DNA of 64,000 bases from Pseudomonas sp. Irchel s3b2 (GCF_900187445.1 NZ_FYEB01000005.1:310001-374000), one strand, 5' to 3'. Numbered from the stretch's first letter, positions 8,838 through 18,078 are shown. Notes: generated from the letters alone by a model not told the origin. Translations and numbers: made by a program.

Positions 8838-9493
8838 CGGCCAGCTCCCCGATCAGGGCGCAACTGCACGATTTTGAGGAACAGCTGCGGCGTCAGATGC
8901 TGCTCGCTGCGCAGGATGAAACCGTCCTGGGGGTCGACCCAGTAGCGGTTGGTGGCGCGGAAATTCAGGGTGGGTACATCCACCTGCTCGTCGATGCGCA
9001 GCAAGGCGTAATCCTTGTCCAAAATACTGATGGTCTCGATGCCGTGGGGGCTGAAACGGCTGTTGACCGCGATACCGACTCGATTGCCGTCGTAGATGTC
9101 GATCCAGCGTGTGCTGGTGTAACCGTCGGGTAACTGCTGAAGGCCGCGTTTGAACGGCGACTCATCATTGAAGCGAGTGCCGTCCAGAGAAACTCCCAGC
9201 CCGACGGTGCGCACCACCAAACCGTCACGCATCATCAACACTTGCTTGCCGGAAGCGACCCAGAACTGCAGGTCGCCCCGCCGGCGAGCCATGGCCATCA
9301 CCCCCTCGCTGGAGGTGGTGGTGACCAGAATCTGCGGATACGGCACGGCGTCGACCTGAGCACGGGTCAAATTGATGGAGGCAGGCCCCACGACGGAAGC
9401 TTCAAGGGTATCCCAGGAAGCTTTCATCAACGGATTACACCCGCACAACAAGAGCGCCATCGTCAGACAGGCGCAGGTAGGCAAAATTTTCAC
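8834..9493 (-). CDS. yjbF: YjbF/GfcB-family lipoprotein
   Basis: This 219-residue protein has a lipoprotein signal (ALLLCGC, Cys about residue 19) and the YjbF pattern: TRAQVDAVPYPQILVTT, then GDLQFWVASGKQVLMMRDGLV and the C-terminal NRYWVDPQDGFILRSEQHL. E. coli YjbF has about 212 residues. It is probably an outer-membrane-anchored periplasmic partner of YjbG/YjbH in exopolysaccharide export. The start is GTG at 9493 with no strong Shine-Dalgarno. It follows wza with a 14-base gap. Confidence 0.85.
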   Translation of the reverse strand: MKILPTCACLTMALLLCGCNPLMKASWDTLEASVVGPASINLTRAQVDAVPYPQILVTTTSSEGVMAMARRRGDLQFWVASGKQVLMMRDGLVVRTVGLGVSLDGTRFNDESPFKRGLQQLPDGYTSTRWIDIYDGNRVGIAVNSRFSPHGIETISILDKDYALLRIDEQVDVPTLNFRATNRYWVDPQDGFILRSEQHLTPQLFLKIVQLRPDRGAGR

Positions 9494-9507
9494 GGCGGGA
9501 TAGAGCC

Positions 9508-10620
9508 TTATCTGCTGTTGGCTTCGCTGAGATTGTTAACAGAGCTGGCGCCGGTCCCGAGGACTGCGGCCGTAGGCAGAAGCTGGCTGATCAAACGGTT
9601 CCAGCGCGTCACGCCGGCCGGGCCAACGTAGACGATGTCTTGCGGTTGCAAATCGAAACGGGTGGCCAGCACCAGGGCCGAAGGGGATTCGGCATCGAGC
9701 TGGAACACTTTGGCCGGTTCAGTTTCCAGGTTATCCGCGCCGCGAATCACGTACACCGCGTTGCCGTTGGAGGTGTTCTGGTTCAAGCCACCCACCGTGC
9801 CCAGAGCATCGGTCAGGTTGATCGATTTGCTCTTGAAGCTCAACGCGCGAGGCTGGTTGACCTCACCCATGACATAGATTCGCTTTTGGTCGTTATAAGG
9901 TAAGTACAACCGGTCGCCACCCTTGAGGTAGACGCCCTGGAGCTGTGAGTCCAGGCGATTGAGCGTGTCCAGATCCAGCTTGTATTCGCGCCCGTCACGA
10001 GTCAGCGTCAGGCCCGACAAATCTGCGTTCAACGGGTCCACACCGGCCGCGCCAACGGCCTCCACCACACTCAACGGGTTGGTGGTGATCGGTTGCTGGC
10101 CGGCTTTGAGCACCGCACCGGAAATCACCACAGTCTGGCTGGCGAAACGCAAAACGCTGACGTCAACCTGTGGGCTTTCGACAAATTGCGATAAACGCTC
10201 GGCGATAAAGGCTCGCAGCTCTTCAATGGTTTTACCGGCGGCCGGAATATTGCCAATGTAGGGATAAAACAGCGTGCCGTCCGGACGAACCAGTCGACCG
10301 TTGGCATCGATCTGCTGTTGCGGCCCAGAAGGCGCCGTCAATTCGGGGTGATCCCAGACCGTGATAAACAACAGGTCATTGGCACCCACGCGATAACCCC
10401 CCGGAACATAGGACGACAATGCCGAGGGGACCGATTCGCGAACTTGCGTGGCGGCATCCATGGCAATCAACTTAGGCGTGATCGGAATAAGCTCCACCCG
10501 GCTACTCTCCGGAGAGCCGTCACTGACCATTTGACTGGTGTCCATGTGTTGACCAGGCGAAAACATACAGCCGTGCAAGCTGATGCTTGCCAGCATAACA
10601 ACAGATAATCTACGGATCAT
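9508..10620 (-). CDS. wza: polysaccharide export outer-membrane lipoprotein (Wza)
   Basis: This is the outer-membrane export channel for group-1-type polysaccharides. The chosen start ATG at 10620 gives 370 residues and a lipoprotein signal (MIRRLSVVMLASISLHGC). A start further upstream at 10806 would place a non-signal leader before this and read through a terminator. The Poly_export (PES) domain is clear: YRVGANDLLFITVWDHPELT, GTLFYPYIGNIPAAGKTIEE and VSVLRFASQTVVISGAV. SLBB repeats follow (RLYLPYNDQKRIYVMGEVN), and near the C-terminus is the amphipathic helix region (WNRLISQLLP). It is embedded within a yjb operon rather than beside wzb/wzc, which lie 13 kb away. Its promoter is probably that of yjbE, with a terminator-like hairpin between the two genes. 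Confidence 0.92.
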   Translation of the reverse strand: MIRRLSVVMLASISLHGCMFSPGQHMDTSQMVSDGSPESSRVELIPITPKLIAMDAATQVRESVPSALSSYVPGGYRVGANDLLFITVWDHPELTAPSGPQQQIDANGRLVRPDGTLFYPYIGNIPAAGKTIEELRAFIAERLSQFVESPQVDVSVLRFASQTVVISGAVLKAGQQPITTNPLSVVEAVGAAGVDPLNADLSGLTLTRDGREYKLDLDTLNRLDSQLQGVYLKGGDRLYLPYNDQKRIYVMGEVNQPRALSFKSKSINLTDALGTVGGLNQNTSNGNAVYVIRGADNLETEPAKVFQLDAESPSALVLATRFDLQPQDIVYVGPAGVTRWNRLISQLLPTAAVLGTGASSVNNLSEANSR

Positions 10621-10655
10621 AAATGGCACTACGCTAGTCGAGGGCAGATCTAAAA

Positions 10656-10687
10656 CAAGATCACTCAGAAAGTTCTGAGTGATCTTG
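10656..10687 (-). terminator. intrinsic terminator/attenuator between yjbE-like gene and wza
   Basis: A perfect 15-bp inverted repeat (CAAGATCACTCAGAA, 2-base gap, complement) is followed on the minus strand by TTTTA. It lies 21 bases after the yjbE-like stop and 36 bases before the wza start, within one operon, so it probably terminates part of the transcripts and lowers wza-yjbFGH relative to the small gene. Confidence 0.75.
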
Positions 10688-10708
10688 AACAACACACTTC
10701 GCGGGGTA

Positions 10709-10981
10709 TTAGTTGGCGGTACCGGTAGTACCGGTAGTACCGGTAGTACCAGTCGTTCCGCCATTGGAACTGCCACCGGAGTTTGAAGCGGCCACTGCAG
10801 CGCCAACGACAGCCGCGCCGATCAACACAGTTTCGGCGACAGTCACGTCCCCGACCAGCGGAGTGTTCAAGGACAGCGGCTCGCTCACTGCTTCGGTCGC
10901 CGGTTTATTGGTGGGTTCATCCGCTGCCAATGCCGCGGTGCTCATGACAGCCAGCAAGCCGGCCGTAAGTAGCTTCTTCAT
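10709..10981 (-). CDS. yjbE: YjbE/GfcA-like small secreted protein
   Basis: This 90-residue protein has a signal peptide (KKLLTAGLLAVMSTAALAA), a hydrophobic Ala/Val/Gly segment (ETVLIGAAVVGAAVAAS) and a C-terminal low-complexity tail of Gly-Thr-Thr repeats. This layout is that of E. coli YjbE and GfcA, the first genes of the yjb and gfc operons. Function is not known. It has an excellent Shine-Dalgarno (AGAAGGAGTCTGATATG) and is followed by a strong terminator, so it is likely made in excess of the downstream export proteins. The Thr-Gly tail is encoded by a 9-bp tandem repeat that could vary in number. Confidence 0.75.
   Translation of the reverse strand: MKKLLTAGLLAVMSTAALAADEPTNKPATEAVSEPLSLNTPLVGDVTVAETVLIGAAVVGAAVAASNSGGSSNGGTTGTTGTTGTTGTAN
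10721..10756. repeat. 9-bp tandem repeat in the yjbE-like gene
   Basis: Three perfect copies of ACCGGTAGT and one degenerate copy lie head to tail. They encode the Gly-Thr-Thr tail of the yjbE-like product. Unit length is a multiple of three, so copy-number change would keep the frame. Confidence 0.8.
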
Positions 10982-11111
10982 ATCAGACTCCTTCTCGACA
11001 TCAAACTTTCATTAGATTTGATACTAAGGGACCGGGAATGGAACAGCAGAACAAATAAACCGGCCCATTGAACCAGCCAGTTCATACCATCGCCTCTGCT
11101 GAAGGATGTCA

Positions 11112-11139
11112 TTTATAGACATTACATGCCATATGCCAA
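11112..11139 (-). promoter_or_regulatory. candidate sigma-70 promoter of the yjbE-wza operon
   Basis: On the minus strand TTGGCA and TATAAA are separated by 16 bases, placing a transcript start about 125 bases before the yjbE-like ATG at 10981. The rest of the 423-bp gap 10982-11404 holds no gene; an 8-bp inverted repeat (GTCATTGT at 11342, complement at 11390) could belong to the end of rfbC. Confidence 0.45.
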
Positions 11140-11404
11140 ACCTGGTCACCTCACGGGTAAAAGCATTTACAGAAGACAGTGACAATTGGAAATTGAGTGC
11201 ATTTTCCAAGAATTTTCCAGCGAAACCATGATTTTTTCACGAAAAACCCCAGATGCAACTCATTCCTCTTTTGCGCCGATTGTTATTATTAGTCAGGATT
11301 TTCACGGCATCCAGTCCGCAAGATTTCAGTGCGCCAGGAGCGTCATTGTTAAATAACATCAGGTCATAAACAGTTAATGTTAATTATAGACAATGACGGG
11401 TCAG

Positions 11405-11944
11405 TCATTCCCCGTTCAACACCGCACGCAACCGTGGATTGCGTTGGTCTTTTTCCGAAAGTTGGGGCGATTCCAATGGCCAGGCAATGTCCAGCTCCGG
11501 ATCATTCCAGAGCAACCCACCCTCGTCCTCGGGAAAATACAGGTCAGTGCATTTGTATTGAAAATCGGCGATATCGCTGAGCACGCAAAAGCCGTGGGCA
11601 TAACCTGGCGGTACCCATAGCTGAAGATGGTTGTCGGCGGTCAACTTGACCCCCACATGTTCACCACATGTCGGGGATTCAGGATTGATGTCTACCACCA
11701 CGTCGTACACTGCCCCTTGGGTGACCCGCACCAACTTGCCCTGGGGCCGAGTCCGCTGGAAATGCAAACCACGCAACACCCCATACTGCGAGCGTGAGTG
11801 ATTGTCCTGGACGAAAGGCAAGTCGATGCCGGCGTCGCGATAACGCTGCTCATGATAGCTCTCGAGAAAGAACCCGCGAGCGTCGCCAAACACCTTGGGC
11901 TCGATAATCAATACGCCGGGCAACCGGGTGTTGATGACATTCAT
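11405..11944 (-). CDS. rfbC: dTDP-4-dehydrorhamnose 3,5-epimerase
   Basis: RfbC/RmlC converts dTDP-4-keto-6-deoxyglucose to dTDP-4-keto-rhamnose. The 179-residue protein shows the cupin signature throughout: [30 protein letters not shown] (catalytic His region), [19 protein letters not shown] and [16 protein letters not shown]. Length fits (about 180). The start ATG at 11944 overlaps the rfbA stop as ATGA. It is the last gene of the long leftward EPS operon, so a terminator is expected between it and the yjbE promoter. Confidence 0.96.
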   Translation of the reverse strand: MNVINTRLPGVLIIEPKVFGDARGFFLESYHEQRYRDAGIDLPFVQDNHSRSQYGVLRGLHFQRTRPQGKLVRVTQGAVYDVVVDINPESPTCGEHVGVKLTADNHLQLWVPPGYAHGFCVLSDIADFQYKCTDLYFPEDEGGLLWNDPELDIAWPLESPQLSEKDQRNPRLRAVLNGE

Positions 11945-12819
11945 CTGGCAGGCTCCGTAGTCAGCACCCGTGCCAGATATTGGCCGTAGCCGGTTTTGTG
12001 TAACGCGGTGGCTTGTTTATCCAGTTCCGCGGCCGACAACCACCCCTGGTGATAAGCCACTTCTTCAAGGCATGCCACTTTCAAGCCCTGCCGCGCTTCA
12101 ATGGTCTGAACGAAATGCCCGGCCTCCATCAACGAATCGTGGGTGCCGGTGTCCAGCCAGGCAAAACCACGCCCCAGCACACTGACGTGCAAATCTCCGC
12201 GCTGCAGATACGCGTTGTTCACGTCAGTGATTTCAAGCTCGCCGCGGATCGAAGGTTTGACTTGCTTGGCAATGCTCACCACATCGTTGTCGTAGAAATA
12301 CAAGCCGGTGACGGCATGGTCGGACTTCGGATGTTTAGGCTTCTCTTCGATCGAGATCGCCTTGCCGTCGCTGTCGAACTCGACAACACCAAAACGGTCC
12401 GGATCGCTGACTCGATAACCGAAGACGGTGGCACCAGATTGTCGTTGTGATGCTTCGCGCAATAAGGCACTGAAGCCATAACCGTAGAAGATGTTGTCGC
12501 CCAGAATCAGCGCCACATTACTGTCGCCGATAAAATCCTCGCCGATCAGAAAGGCTTGAGCCAGACCATCAGGAGAAGGTTGTTCGGCATAACTGAGTTC
12601 AATGCCGAAAGAAGAGCCATCACCCAACAGGTTCTGGAAGTTGGGCAAATCCTGCGGCGTGGAAATAATCAATATCTCGCGAATGCCCGCCAGCATTAAT
12701 ACCGACAGCGGATAATAAATCATTGGCTTATCGTAGACCGGCAGCAGTTGCTTGGATACGCCACGGGTAATGGGATGCAAGCGAGTGCCAGAGCCGCCCG
12801 CCAGAATGATGCCTTTCAT
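11941..12819 (-). CDS. rfbA: glucose-1-phosphate thymidylyltransferase
   Basis: RfbA/RmlA makes dTDP-glucose from glucose-1-phosphate and dTTP. The 292-residue protein has the nucleotidyltransferase start [15 protein letters not shown], the [16 protein letters not shown] block, [11 protein letters not shown] and [11 protein letters not shown], all diagnostic for RmlA. It is between rfbB and rfbC with a 44-base gap after rfbB. Confidence 0.97.
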   Translation of the reverse strand: MKGIILAGGSGTRLHPITRGVSKQLLPVYDKPMIYYPLSVLMLAGIREILIISTPQDLPNFQNLLGDGSSFGIELSYAEQPSPDGLAQAFLIGEDFIGDSNVALILGDNIFYGYGFSALLREASQRQSGATVFGYRVSDPDRFGVVEFDSDGKAISIEEKPKHPKSDHAVTGLYFYDNDVVSIAKQVKPSIRGELEITDVNNAYLQRGDLHVSVLGRGFAWLDTGTHDSLMEAGHFVQTIEARQGLKVACLEEVAYHQGWLSAAELDKQATALHKTGYGQYLARVLTTEPAR

Positions 12820-12863
12820 ATGGAATTCCTTTCAAAGTTTAATAGAGGCAGGGTTTGAATGGT

Positions 12864-13931
12864 TTAACCGATATGGCCAAGACGCTCCGGGCGGTACTCA
12901 CCGCTAAGGACTCGTTGCCACCAACCTTGATGCTCCAGATACCACTGAACCGTTTTGCGTATACCGCTTTCAAAGGTTTCCTGTGGTTGCCAGCCGAGTT
13001 CACGCTCGATTTTGCTCGCATCGATGGCGTAACGACGATCATGCCCGGGACGATCGGTGACGAAGGTGATCAGTTCCTTGTAAGAGCCCATCTCTCCATC
13101 ACGGGGGCGCAGCTCATCGAGCAATTCGCAGATGGTTTCCACCACTTGCAGGTTGCGCTTCTCATTGTGCCCGCCGATGTTATAGGTTTCGCCCACGGTG
13201 CCGCGCGACACCACTTCGAACAACGCTCGGGCATGGTCTTCGACAAATAGCCAGTCGCGGATCTGCGAGCCATCGCCATACACCGGCAGCGGCTTGCCAT
13301 GGATGGCATTGAGAATCACATGGGGGATCAGCTTCTCGGGGAAGTGGAAAGGCCCGTAGTTGTTCGAGCAGTTGGTGACCAGCACCGGCAGGCCATACGT
13401 GCGGTGCCAGGCGCGCACCAGGTGGTCGGAGCCGGCCTTGGATGCCGAGTACGGCGAGCTCGGCTCGTAGGGCGTGGTCTCGGTGAACAGGTCGTCGGTG
13501 CCTTCCAGGTCGCCATAGACTTCATCGGTGGAGATATGGTGGAAGCGAAAGCCCTGTTTCTGCTCCGCCGCCAGCCCCGACCAATAGCGGCGGCTAGCCT
13601 CCAACATGCTGTAAGTACCGACGATGTTGGTCTGGATGAAATCCGACGGGCTGTCGATGGAACGGTCCACATGGGACTCGGCCGCCAGGTGCATTACCGC
13701 ATCGGGCTGGAAACGCGCGAACAGTTCGTGCAGCGCCTCGGTGTCGCAGATATCCACCTGCTGGAATTCATACCGGGGGCTGCCCGCCACCGACGCCAGG
13801 GACTCGGTATTGCCGGCGTAGGTGAGCTTGTCGATGTTGAGTACGCTCACATCGGTGTTGTCGATCAGATGGCGAACGACGGCAGAGCCGATAAAACCGG
13901 CACCGCCGGTGACGATAATACGTTGGGTCAC
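12864..13931 (-). CDS. rfbB: dTDP-glucose 4,6-dehydratase
   Basis: RfbB/RmlB is an NAD-dependent SDR enzyme making dTDP-4-keto-6-deoxyglucose. It shows the Rossmann motif [15 protein letters not shown], the [14 protein letters not shown] block, STDEVYGDL and the catalytic [14 protein letters not shown] (Tyr-x-x-x-Lys). Start choice: GTG at 13931 is preceded by CAGGGAG at a good distance and overlaps the upstream stop as GTGA, giving 355 residues, the usual length. A longer frame starting at 13955 lies inside the preceding gene and was rejected. No rmlD (dTDP-4-keto-rhamnose reductase) accompanies it here. Confidence 0.96.
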   Translation of the reverse strand: MTQRIIVTGGAGFIGSAVVRHLIDNTDVSVLNIDKLTYAGNTESLASVAGSPRYEFQQVDICDTEALHELFARFQPDAVMHLAAESHVDRSIDSPSDFIQTNIVGTYSMLEASRRYWSGLAAEQKQGFRFHHISTDEVYGDLEGTDDLFTETTPYEPSSPYSASKAGSDHLVRAWHRTYGLPVLVTNCSNNYGPFHFPEKLIPHVILNAIHGKPLPVYGDGSQIRDWLFVEDHARALFEVVSRGTVGETYNIGGHNEKRNLQVVETICELLDELRPRDGEMGSYKELITFVTDRPGHDRRYAIDASKIERELGWQPQETFESGIRKTVQWYLEHQGWWQRVLSGEYRPERLGHIG

Positions 13932-15055
13932 TTGCTGTACTCCCTGGGGTACCACTGGATCAATAATTTTTCATACTGGGAAAGGATGTTTTCCCAAGTG
14001 AACTTTTCGTTGAAGCGGCGGGTGCTTTCAGCCTTCATCGCCGCGATCAAATGATTGTGGTCGTCGCGCAGGTACTTCTCGAACACATCGGCACAGTCAT
14101 GCTCGTCATCGAAGTACACCGCCGCATCACCAGCGACCCAACGGTTGAAATGGTTGTTATGGGCAATCACCGAGCAACCGGCGCCCAATGCCTCCACCAG
14201 CGAAGGGTTGGTGCCCCCTACTCGATGGCCATGGATGTAAAAGCGGCTGAAAAACCGCAAGGCCCGGACCACCGCCGCCTCATAGATGGCGCCGGGGAAG
14301 ATCACTTCCTCGCCGGCTGCGTCCATCACCCGCTTGTGGTACTCGTTCTTCTCTGGCGTGAAGTTGCCCAGCACAACCAACTTATGGTTACGGCGTTTGC
14401 TGCTGAAGGCCTTGACGACCTGCAGAAAGGAGTTCTCCGGCTCCGGCCGGGCGATAACCACGGAGAAACCATGGGGCTCCAGGCCGTAACCGGCCAAGGC
14501 GGCCGGGTCTGCCTCGTTCACCCGGTCCCCGCCATAGGGGATCATGGTGATCTTCGAATCGTTGACCCGGGTGGTCAGGTGATCCTTGATTTTCGGGTGG
14601 TCGGCCACCAAGTGGTTGCCGATCCAGCAACCCGCCCGCTCGTTCAGCCAGAACCAGGTTTTCGCTATTGGCCCCCACTTCTCCCGCCGCCATTCGATGC
14701 CATCCATATTGATGACATTAGTCTGGCCCTTGATCCGCTGCAGAATATTGAACGCCGCCGTGTTGTAGCCGAGAGTCAGAAACAGTCCCTTCTGGCCCAG
14801 CGCATGGACGGTGGCCTTCCAGTCGAAAAACACCGTACCCGCCACGCCGGTATTGGAGATCGGGATATGAATTCGATGAACACCCTGCCATTCACTGGTC
14901 GATATACCGCCGGAACCCTCTTCCTGGCAGTAGACAGTGACTTTCCAGCCCTGCTTAACCAGATAGAGGGAGAGCTTTTCGGCAAAGGTTTCAAAACCGC
15001 CGTGTTTGGCGGGGATGCCACGAATGCCGAGGATGTAGAGGTTCTTGGAAATCAT
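13928..15055 (-). CDS. DUF1972-domain glycosyltransferase (family 4, rhamnosyltransferase-like)
   Basis: This 375-residue cytoplasmic glycosyltransferase has the DUF1972 N-terminal half ([20 protein letters not shown]) and the GT4 C-terminal half. Visible marks are [24 protein letters not shown], then IPYGGD, and the nucleotide-sugar-binding end [21 protein letters not shown] with the conserved Glu. Relatives transfer rhamnose or glucuronate in streptococcal capsules and Gram-negative O-antigens. Location beside rfbBAC makes dTDP-rhamnose a likely donor, by inference. Coupled to rfbB by GTGA; 4 bases separate its start from the upstream gene. Confidence 0.85.
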   Translation of the reverse strand: MISKNLYILGIRGIPAKHGGFETFAEKLSLYLVKQGWKVTVYCQEEGSGGISTSEWQGVHRIHIPISNTGVAGTVFFDWKATVHALGQKGLFLTLGYNTAAFNILQRIKGQTNVINMDGIEWRREKWGPIAKTWFWLNERAGCWIGNHLVADHPKIKDHLTTRVNDSKITMIPYGGDRVNEADPAALAGYGLEPHGFSVVIARPEPENSFLQVVKAFSSKRRNHKLVVLGNFTPEKNEYHKRVMDAAGEEVIFPGAIYEAAVVRALRFFSRFYIHGHRVGGTNPSLVEALGAGCSVIAHNNHFNRWVAGDAAVYFDDEHDCADVFEKYLRDDHNHLIAAMKAESTRRFNEKFTWENILSQYEKLLIQWYPREYSK

Positions 15056-15059
15056 ACGC

Positions 15060-16109
15060 TCAGTTATTCCCTCTTAAGATTTTATTAATAAGTTGCAAGT
15101 ACTCAGTACCGAACTTCTTGCTCGGCTCTATAACAGAGCCCTCGCCGTATTCGTTCCAACAGCAAATAACTATATTCCCAAGAGTTTTTTGTGGATTGTC
15201 CGTGACATATTTTTTTGCTGACTGTAACTGCTCTGAAAATTGCTGTGGTGTACTAGATGAATTATCGTGATCTGGTATTGAGCTTCCACCCCACGGACGC
15301 TTATCCCAACCTGAAGTCACAGGAATGAAGTAAGGAATATCACTATTATTAAGCACCCAATCCCATTTTTGCCGATACCCAACTGTTAGTTCTTTATAGT
15401 TCATGGACAGGCTTGTGTTCTTGATTTCCCCGCGAGACAAATCCTGATAGTTATAGGCTGATAATGCGTTATACCCAGAGTTTTCCAGATCCTTGGGTGA
15501 ATGGCCTTTACTAGGATTTATACCTCCAATAAAATAGATACCCCCAAAACCGGCTTTTTCAGATGCATGATTAGCACGTTCCAGTAGCATTGACGTGCTA
15601 TAGCCAAAGCGACGAGCATCGGAGGCGAAGCGCTCTGGCGAAAATATGAAGACGGCAGGTTTTCCATCAACCTTCTTATAATTGCGATGGGAGAAATAGT
15701 GTTTTACCCAGTAAGCCACTATTTCATCAAATTGATCTAGACTGGCCGGGGTATTTGTATGGTTAGCCCACATAACCATAAATTCCAGTTTATCTTGAGG
15801 CAATGCCATAAACGAATTTATGGCATGCGTTCTAGTAACACCATAAGTATTATCCCAATACCAATCATAGAGCACATAGTCTATTCCGTAGTCACTCATC
15901 CACTGCACATGCTGTGCTGTGACTTTTCGGGAGCTTTCTTTATACCACCCGAGCAAAGGCTCTCTATCCGGGTAAGGTTTGATTTTCGCCCATGGATCTG
16001 TGTGTGGTTGGTTCCAGCCTGGGTAATAAAATACGCCAACGTCGATTTTAGCTGCAGCATTAGAGCACATAGAGAATGTAATAAATAACAGAAGAAATAT
16101 GGCTCTCAA
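15060..16109 (-). CDS. secreted glycoside hydrolase family 99/WbsX-like protein
   Basis: This 349-residue protein has an N-terminal signal peptide (RAIFLLLFITFSMCSNAAA). The remainder matches the GH99-like/WbsX domain: VGVFYYPGWNQPHTDPW, the QHVQWMSDYGIDYVLYDWYW segment, WANHTNTP, KPAVFIFSPERF and the C-terminal IVICCWNEYGEGSVIEPS. In GH99 enzymes acidic residues near such WNE/GEG motifs are catalytic. In many O-antigen clusters the domain is called WbsX and treated as a glycosyltransferase, but a signal peptide points to the periplasm and so to trimming or hydrolysis of polymer rather than assembly. Codons are AT-rich, like the genes upstream. Confidence 0.75.
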   Translation of the reverse strand: MRAIFLLLFITFSMCSNAAAKIDVGVFYYPGWNQPHTDPWAKIKPYPDREPLLGWYKESSRKVTAQHVQWMSDYGIDYVLYDWYWDNTYGVTRTHAINSFMALPQDKLEFMVMWANHTNTPASLDQFDEIVAYWVKHYFSHRNYKKVDGKPAVFIFSPERFASDARRFGYSTSMLLERANHASEKAGFGGIYFIGGINPSKGHSPKDLENSGYNALSAYNYQDLSRGEIKNTSLSMNYKELTVGYRQKWDWVLNNSDIPYFIPVTSGWDKRPWGGSSIPDHDNSSSTPQQFSEQLQSAKKYVTDNPQKTLGNIVICCWNEYGEGSVIEPSKKFGTEYLQLINKILRGNN

Positions 16110-16114
16110 GGCAT

Positions 16115-17227
16115 CTAGTCCTTATTAGTTCTACCCAGCACAGTTTTGGCGATATTTTCGGCGTATTGGGTTAAGGAAAATTTTGCTCGATATGTTCTTA
16201 GAGCATCGACTGACAACGCCCGATAATGGGAACTACTCGGAGGCGGAAGGTTTTCCAGTACGTGGGATAACGCTTTGGAACTATTCGGTTCAAATACAAA
16301 ACCATTCTTATCCTGGCATACAATTTCGACCAAACCACCGTGCCCTGCAGCTATGACGGGTAAACCCATAGAGAATGCTTCGATAGCCACCCTGCCAAAT
16401 GGTTCAGGCTTAATAGATGGTACAACTACATAATCAGTCCACAGGTAGTGTTCAGTCGGATCGGCGGAAAATGGAATCAAACTAACAATTCCATTTAATT
16501 CAGAACCTTTGATTCTCTGATACAACTCAGCCTCAAGATACTCATAGCCTTCGAATGCGCTTCCAACTATGCGCACATCTAGATTAGACAGGAGCTCTGG
16601 CGCAAGAGAACTTAACGAATCCAGAAAGAATGCCTGTCCTTTCCAAGTATTTATTCGACCAATTAATAGAATTTTTGTTTTCCGCGTTGTTTGGGAGGCA
16701 ATCGGAGGCGATGATATTTCTTCCACCCCGTTGTAAATCACATCTCCTTTAAGGTTAAAGGCATTTTTAGTCGCGTGAGAGTTAAAAATTAATTTTGCAC
16801 CAGATAGTCTTAGCAGTACTTTGAAAATAAAAATTGATTTACTTCCCGGAATTTCTCTCACATGGCAAAAAAAAGTCTTTTTAGTTCCTCGATAAAGTGA
16901 GGCGGAGAGGAGTGCCGAAAACATTACGGTGGTATTTATATATACAATGTCATGCATTTTGTACGACTGATAGTAGTGCTTCACCGCAGATAACATTTCC
17001 CATAGATATCGCAAAGGGCGGCGGAAACTCTTCTTTCGCAATACACCGAATGGATAGTAGGAGACTGTAGATCCACTTTTCTCCAAGAGGGGTGCAAGAT
17101 CTCCGGGAGAAGGAACTATAGAGTGAGTAGAAACATGGCGAGCCAATGCTTCAACAGCACTTAAAAAACTCCTATCCGACCCATAAAGCTCTGAACCTTG
17201 ATGGAGACAAAGAATTTTGACAGTCAT
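16115..17227 (-). CDS. glycosyltransferase family 4
   Basis: This 370-residue protein has a GT-B fold. The N-terminal domain begins KILCLHQGSELYGSDRSFLS, a common GT4 acceptor-side start. The C-terminal domain carries KILLIGRINTWKGQAFFLDS, DYVVVPSIKPEPFGRVAIEA and GLPVIAAGHGGLVEIV, where EPFGRVAIEA is the E-x7-E nucleotide-sugar site. It should add one sugar to the lipid-linked unit on the cytoplasmic face; donor unknown. It lies in the AT-rich core of the operon, 2 bases after the GT2 gene. Confidence 0.87.
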   Translation of the reverse strand: MTVKILCLHQGSELYGSDRSFLSAVEALARHVSTHSIVPSPGDLAPLLEKSGSTVSYYPFGVLRKKSFRRPLRYLWEMLSAVKHYYQSYKMHDIVYINTTVMFSALLSASLYRGTKKTFFCHVREIPGSKSIFIFKVLLRLSGAKLIFNSHATKNAFNLKGDVIYNGVEEISSPPIASQTTRKTKILLIGRINTWKGQAFFLDSLSSLAPELLSNLDVRIVGSAFEGYEYLEAELYQRIKGSELNGIVSLIPFSADPTEHYLWTDYVVVPSIKPEPFGRVAIEAFSMGLPVIAAGHGGLVEIVCQDKNGFVFEPNSSKALSHVLENLPPPSSSHYRALSVDALRTYRAKFSLTQYAENIAKTVLGRTNKD

Positions 17228-17229
17228 AA

Positions 17230-18078
17230 TTAATTTGCCTTGGTCATGATTGATCGGATGGTTTTCAATAACAGAATGTAGTTCAAGTTTCTTGTTGTAA
17301 TAATTCTTTTGGACACGAATGCAAGCACGTAAAGTGAAATTTTAATCCGATGAAATTTTACATCATCAAACACGTAAACCTTAGATAAGATCAGATTGGT
17401 CAGCCTTCTTTTCAAAGCGTTAAAGTCTGATAAATTATCGCGCAACGCTGACTCATGCTCCAACGTTGTATTAAGGATAAAAATAACATCATATATTTTT
17501 GAATATGACAGAAAAAACCTGGTGTCCACACCGTAGAAATTCAATCTCTCGTCGAACCTTAATTCTTCGACTATGCTTCTGGATAAAACAGTCCCACTCA
17601 TCATTGCTACTAGGTTAGATGACTTTACAACCCCAACAGCTACGTCAGATTCGCTGAGGGCGTGTCCTCGAACCCCTGAGATTCGCCCTGGAGAAATTAA
17701 ATCACCATTGTGCTTTATAAGTGGGACAGCTACTTTTACATTTGACTTGAAAAAAGGAAGCAAACTCAACAAATAGGAATCATCTATAACCGAATCATCG
17801 TCCAATATTATGTAGTAATCACAATTACAATTATCCTTAATGAGCTCATTGTATACAGCGGAAAGCTTTTTGTTTTCTCCAGTATGATAATAATTAACTG
17901 GACCCAACATTCTTTGGATCGAGCCTAAATCGAATCCGCTTAGCGAATTATCCTGAATACAGTAAGCAGCATCAATTCCATACTTAGCAAAATCTACATT
18001 ACTCAATGATCGTAGAGTTTTGGAGCTTTCTGGCTCAGTAGAGTACAAAACCACTATGAAGTTTATTCTAGTATTCAT
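17230..18078 (-). CDS. glycosyltransferase family 2 (rhamnosyltransferase-like)
   Basis: This 282-residue protein is GT-A type. It starts INFIVVLYSTEPESSKTL, has YCIQDNSLSGFD (nucleotide-binding Asp) and the DxD-like CDYYIILDDDSVIDDSYL. The acceptor half contains MMSGTVLSRSIVEELRFDERLNF and YGVDTRFFLSYS, similar to rhamnosyl- and galactofuranosyltransferases (FDxxLF/ID pattern). A hydrophobic C-terminal segment may tether it to the membrane. The start ATG overlaps the upstream wzy stop as ATGA. Donor sugar cannot be read from the sequence. Confidence 0.83.
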   Translation of the reverse strand: MNTRINFIVVLYSTEPESSKTLRSLSNVDFAKYGIDAAYCIQDNSLSGFDLGSIQRMLGPVNYYHTGENKKLSAVYNELIKDNCNCDYYIILDDDSVIDDSYLLSLLPFFKSNVKVAVPLIKHNGDLISPGRISGVRGHALSESDVAVGVVKSSNLVAMMSGTVLSRSIVEELRFDERLNFYGVDTRFFLSYSKIYDVIFILNTTLEHESALRDNLSDFNALKRRLTNLILSKVYVFDDVKFHRIKISLYVLAFVSKRIITTRNLNYILLLKTIRSIMTKAN

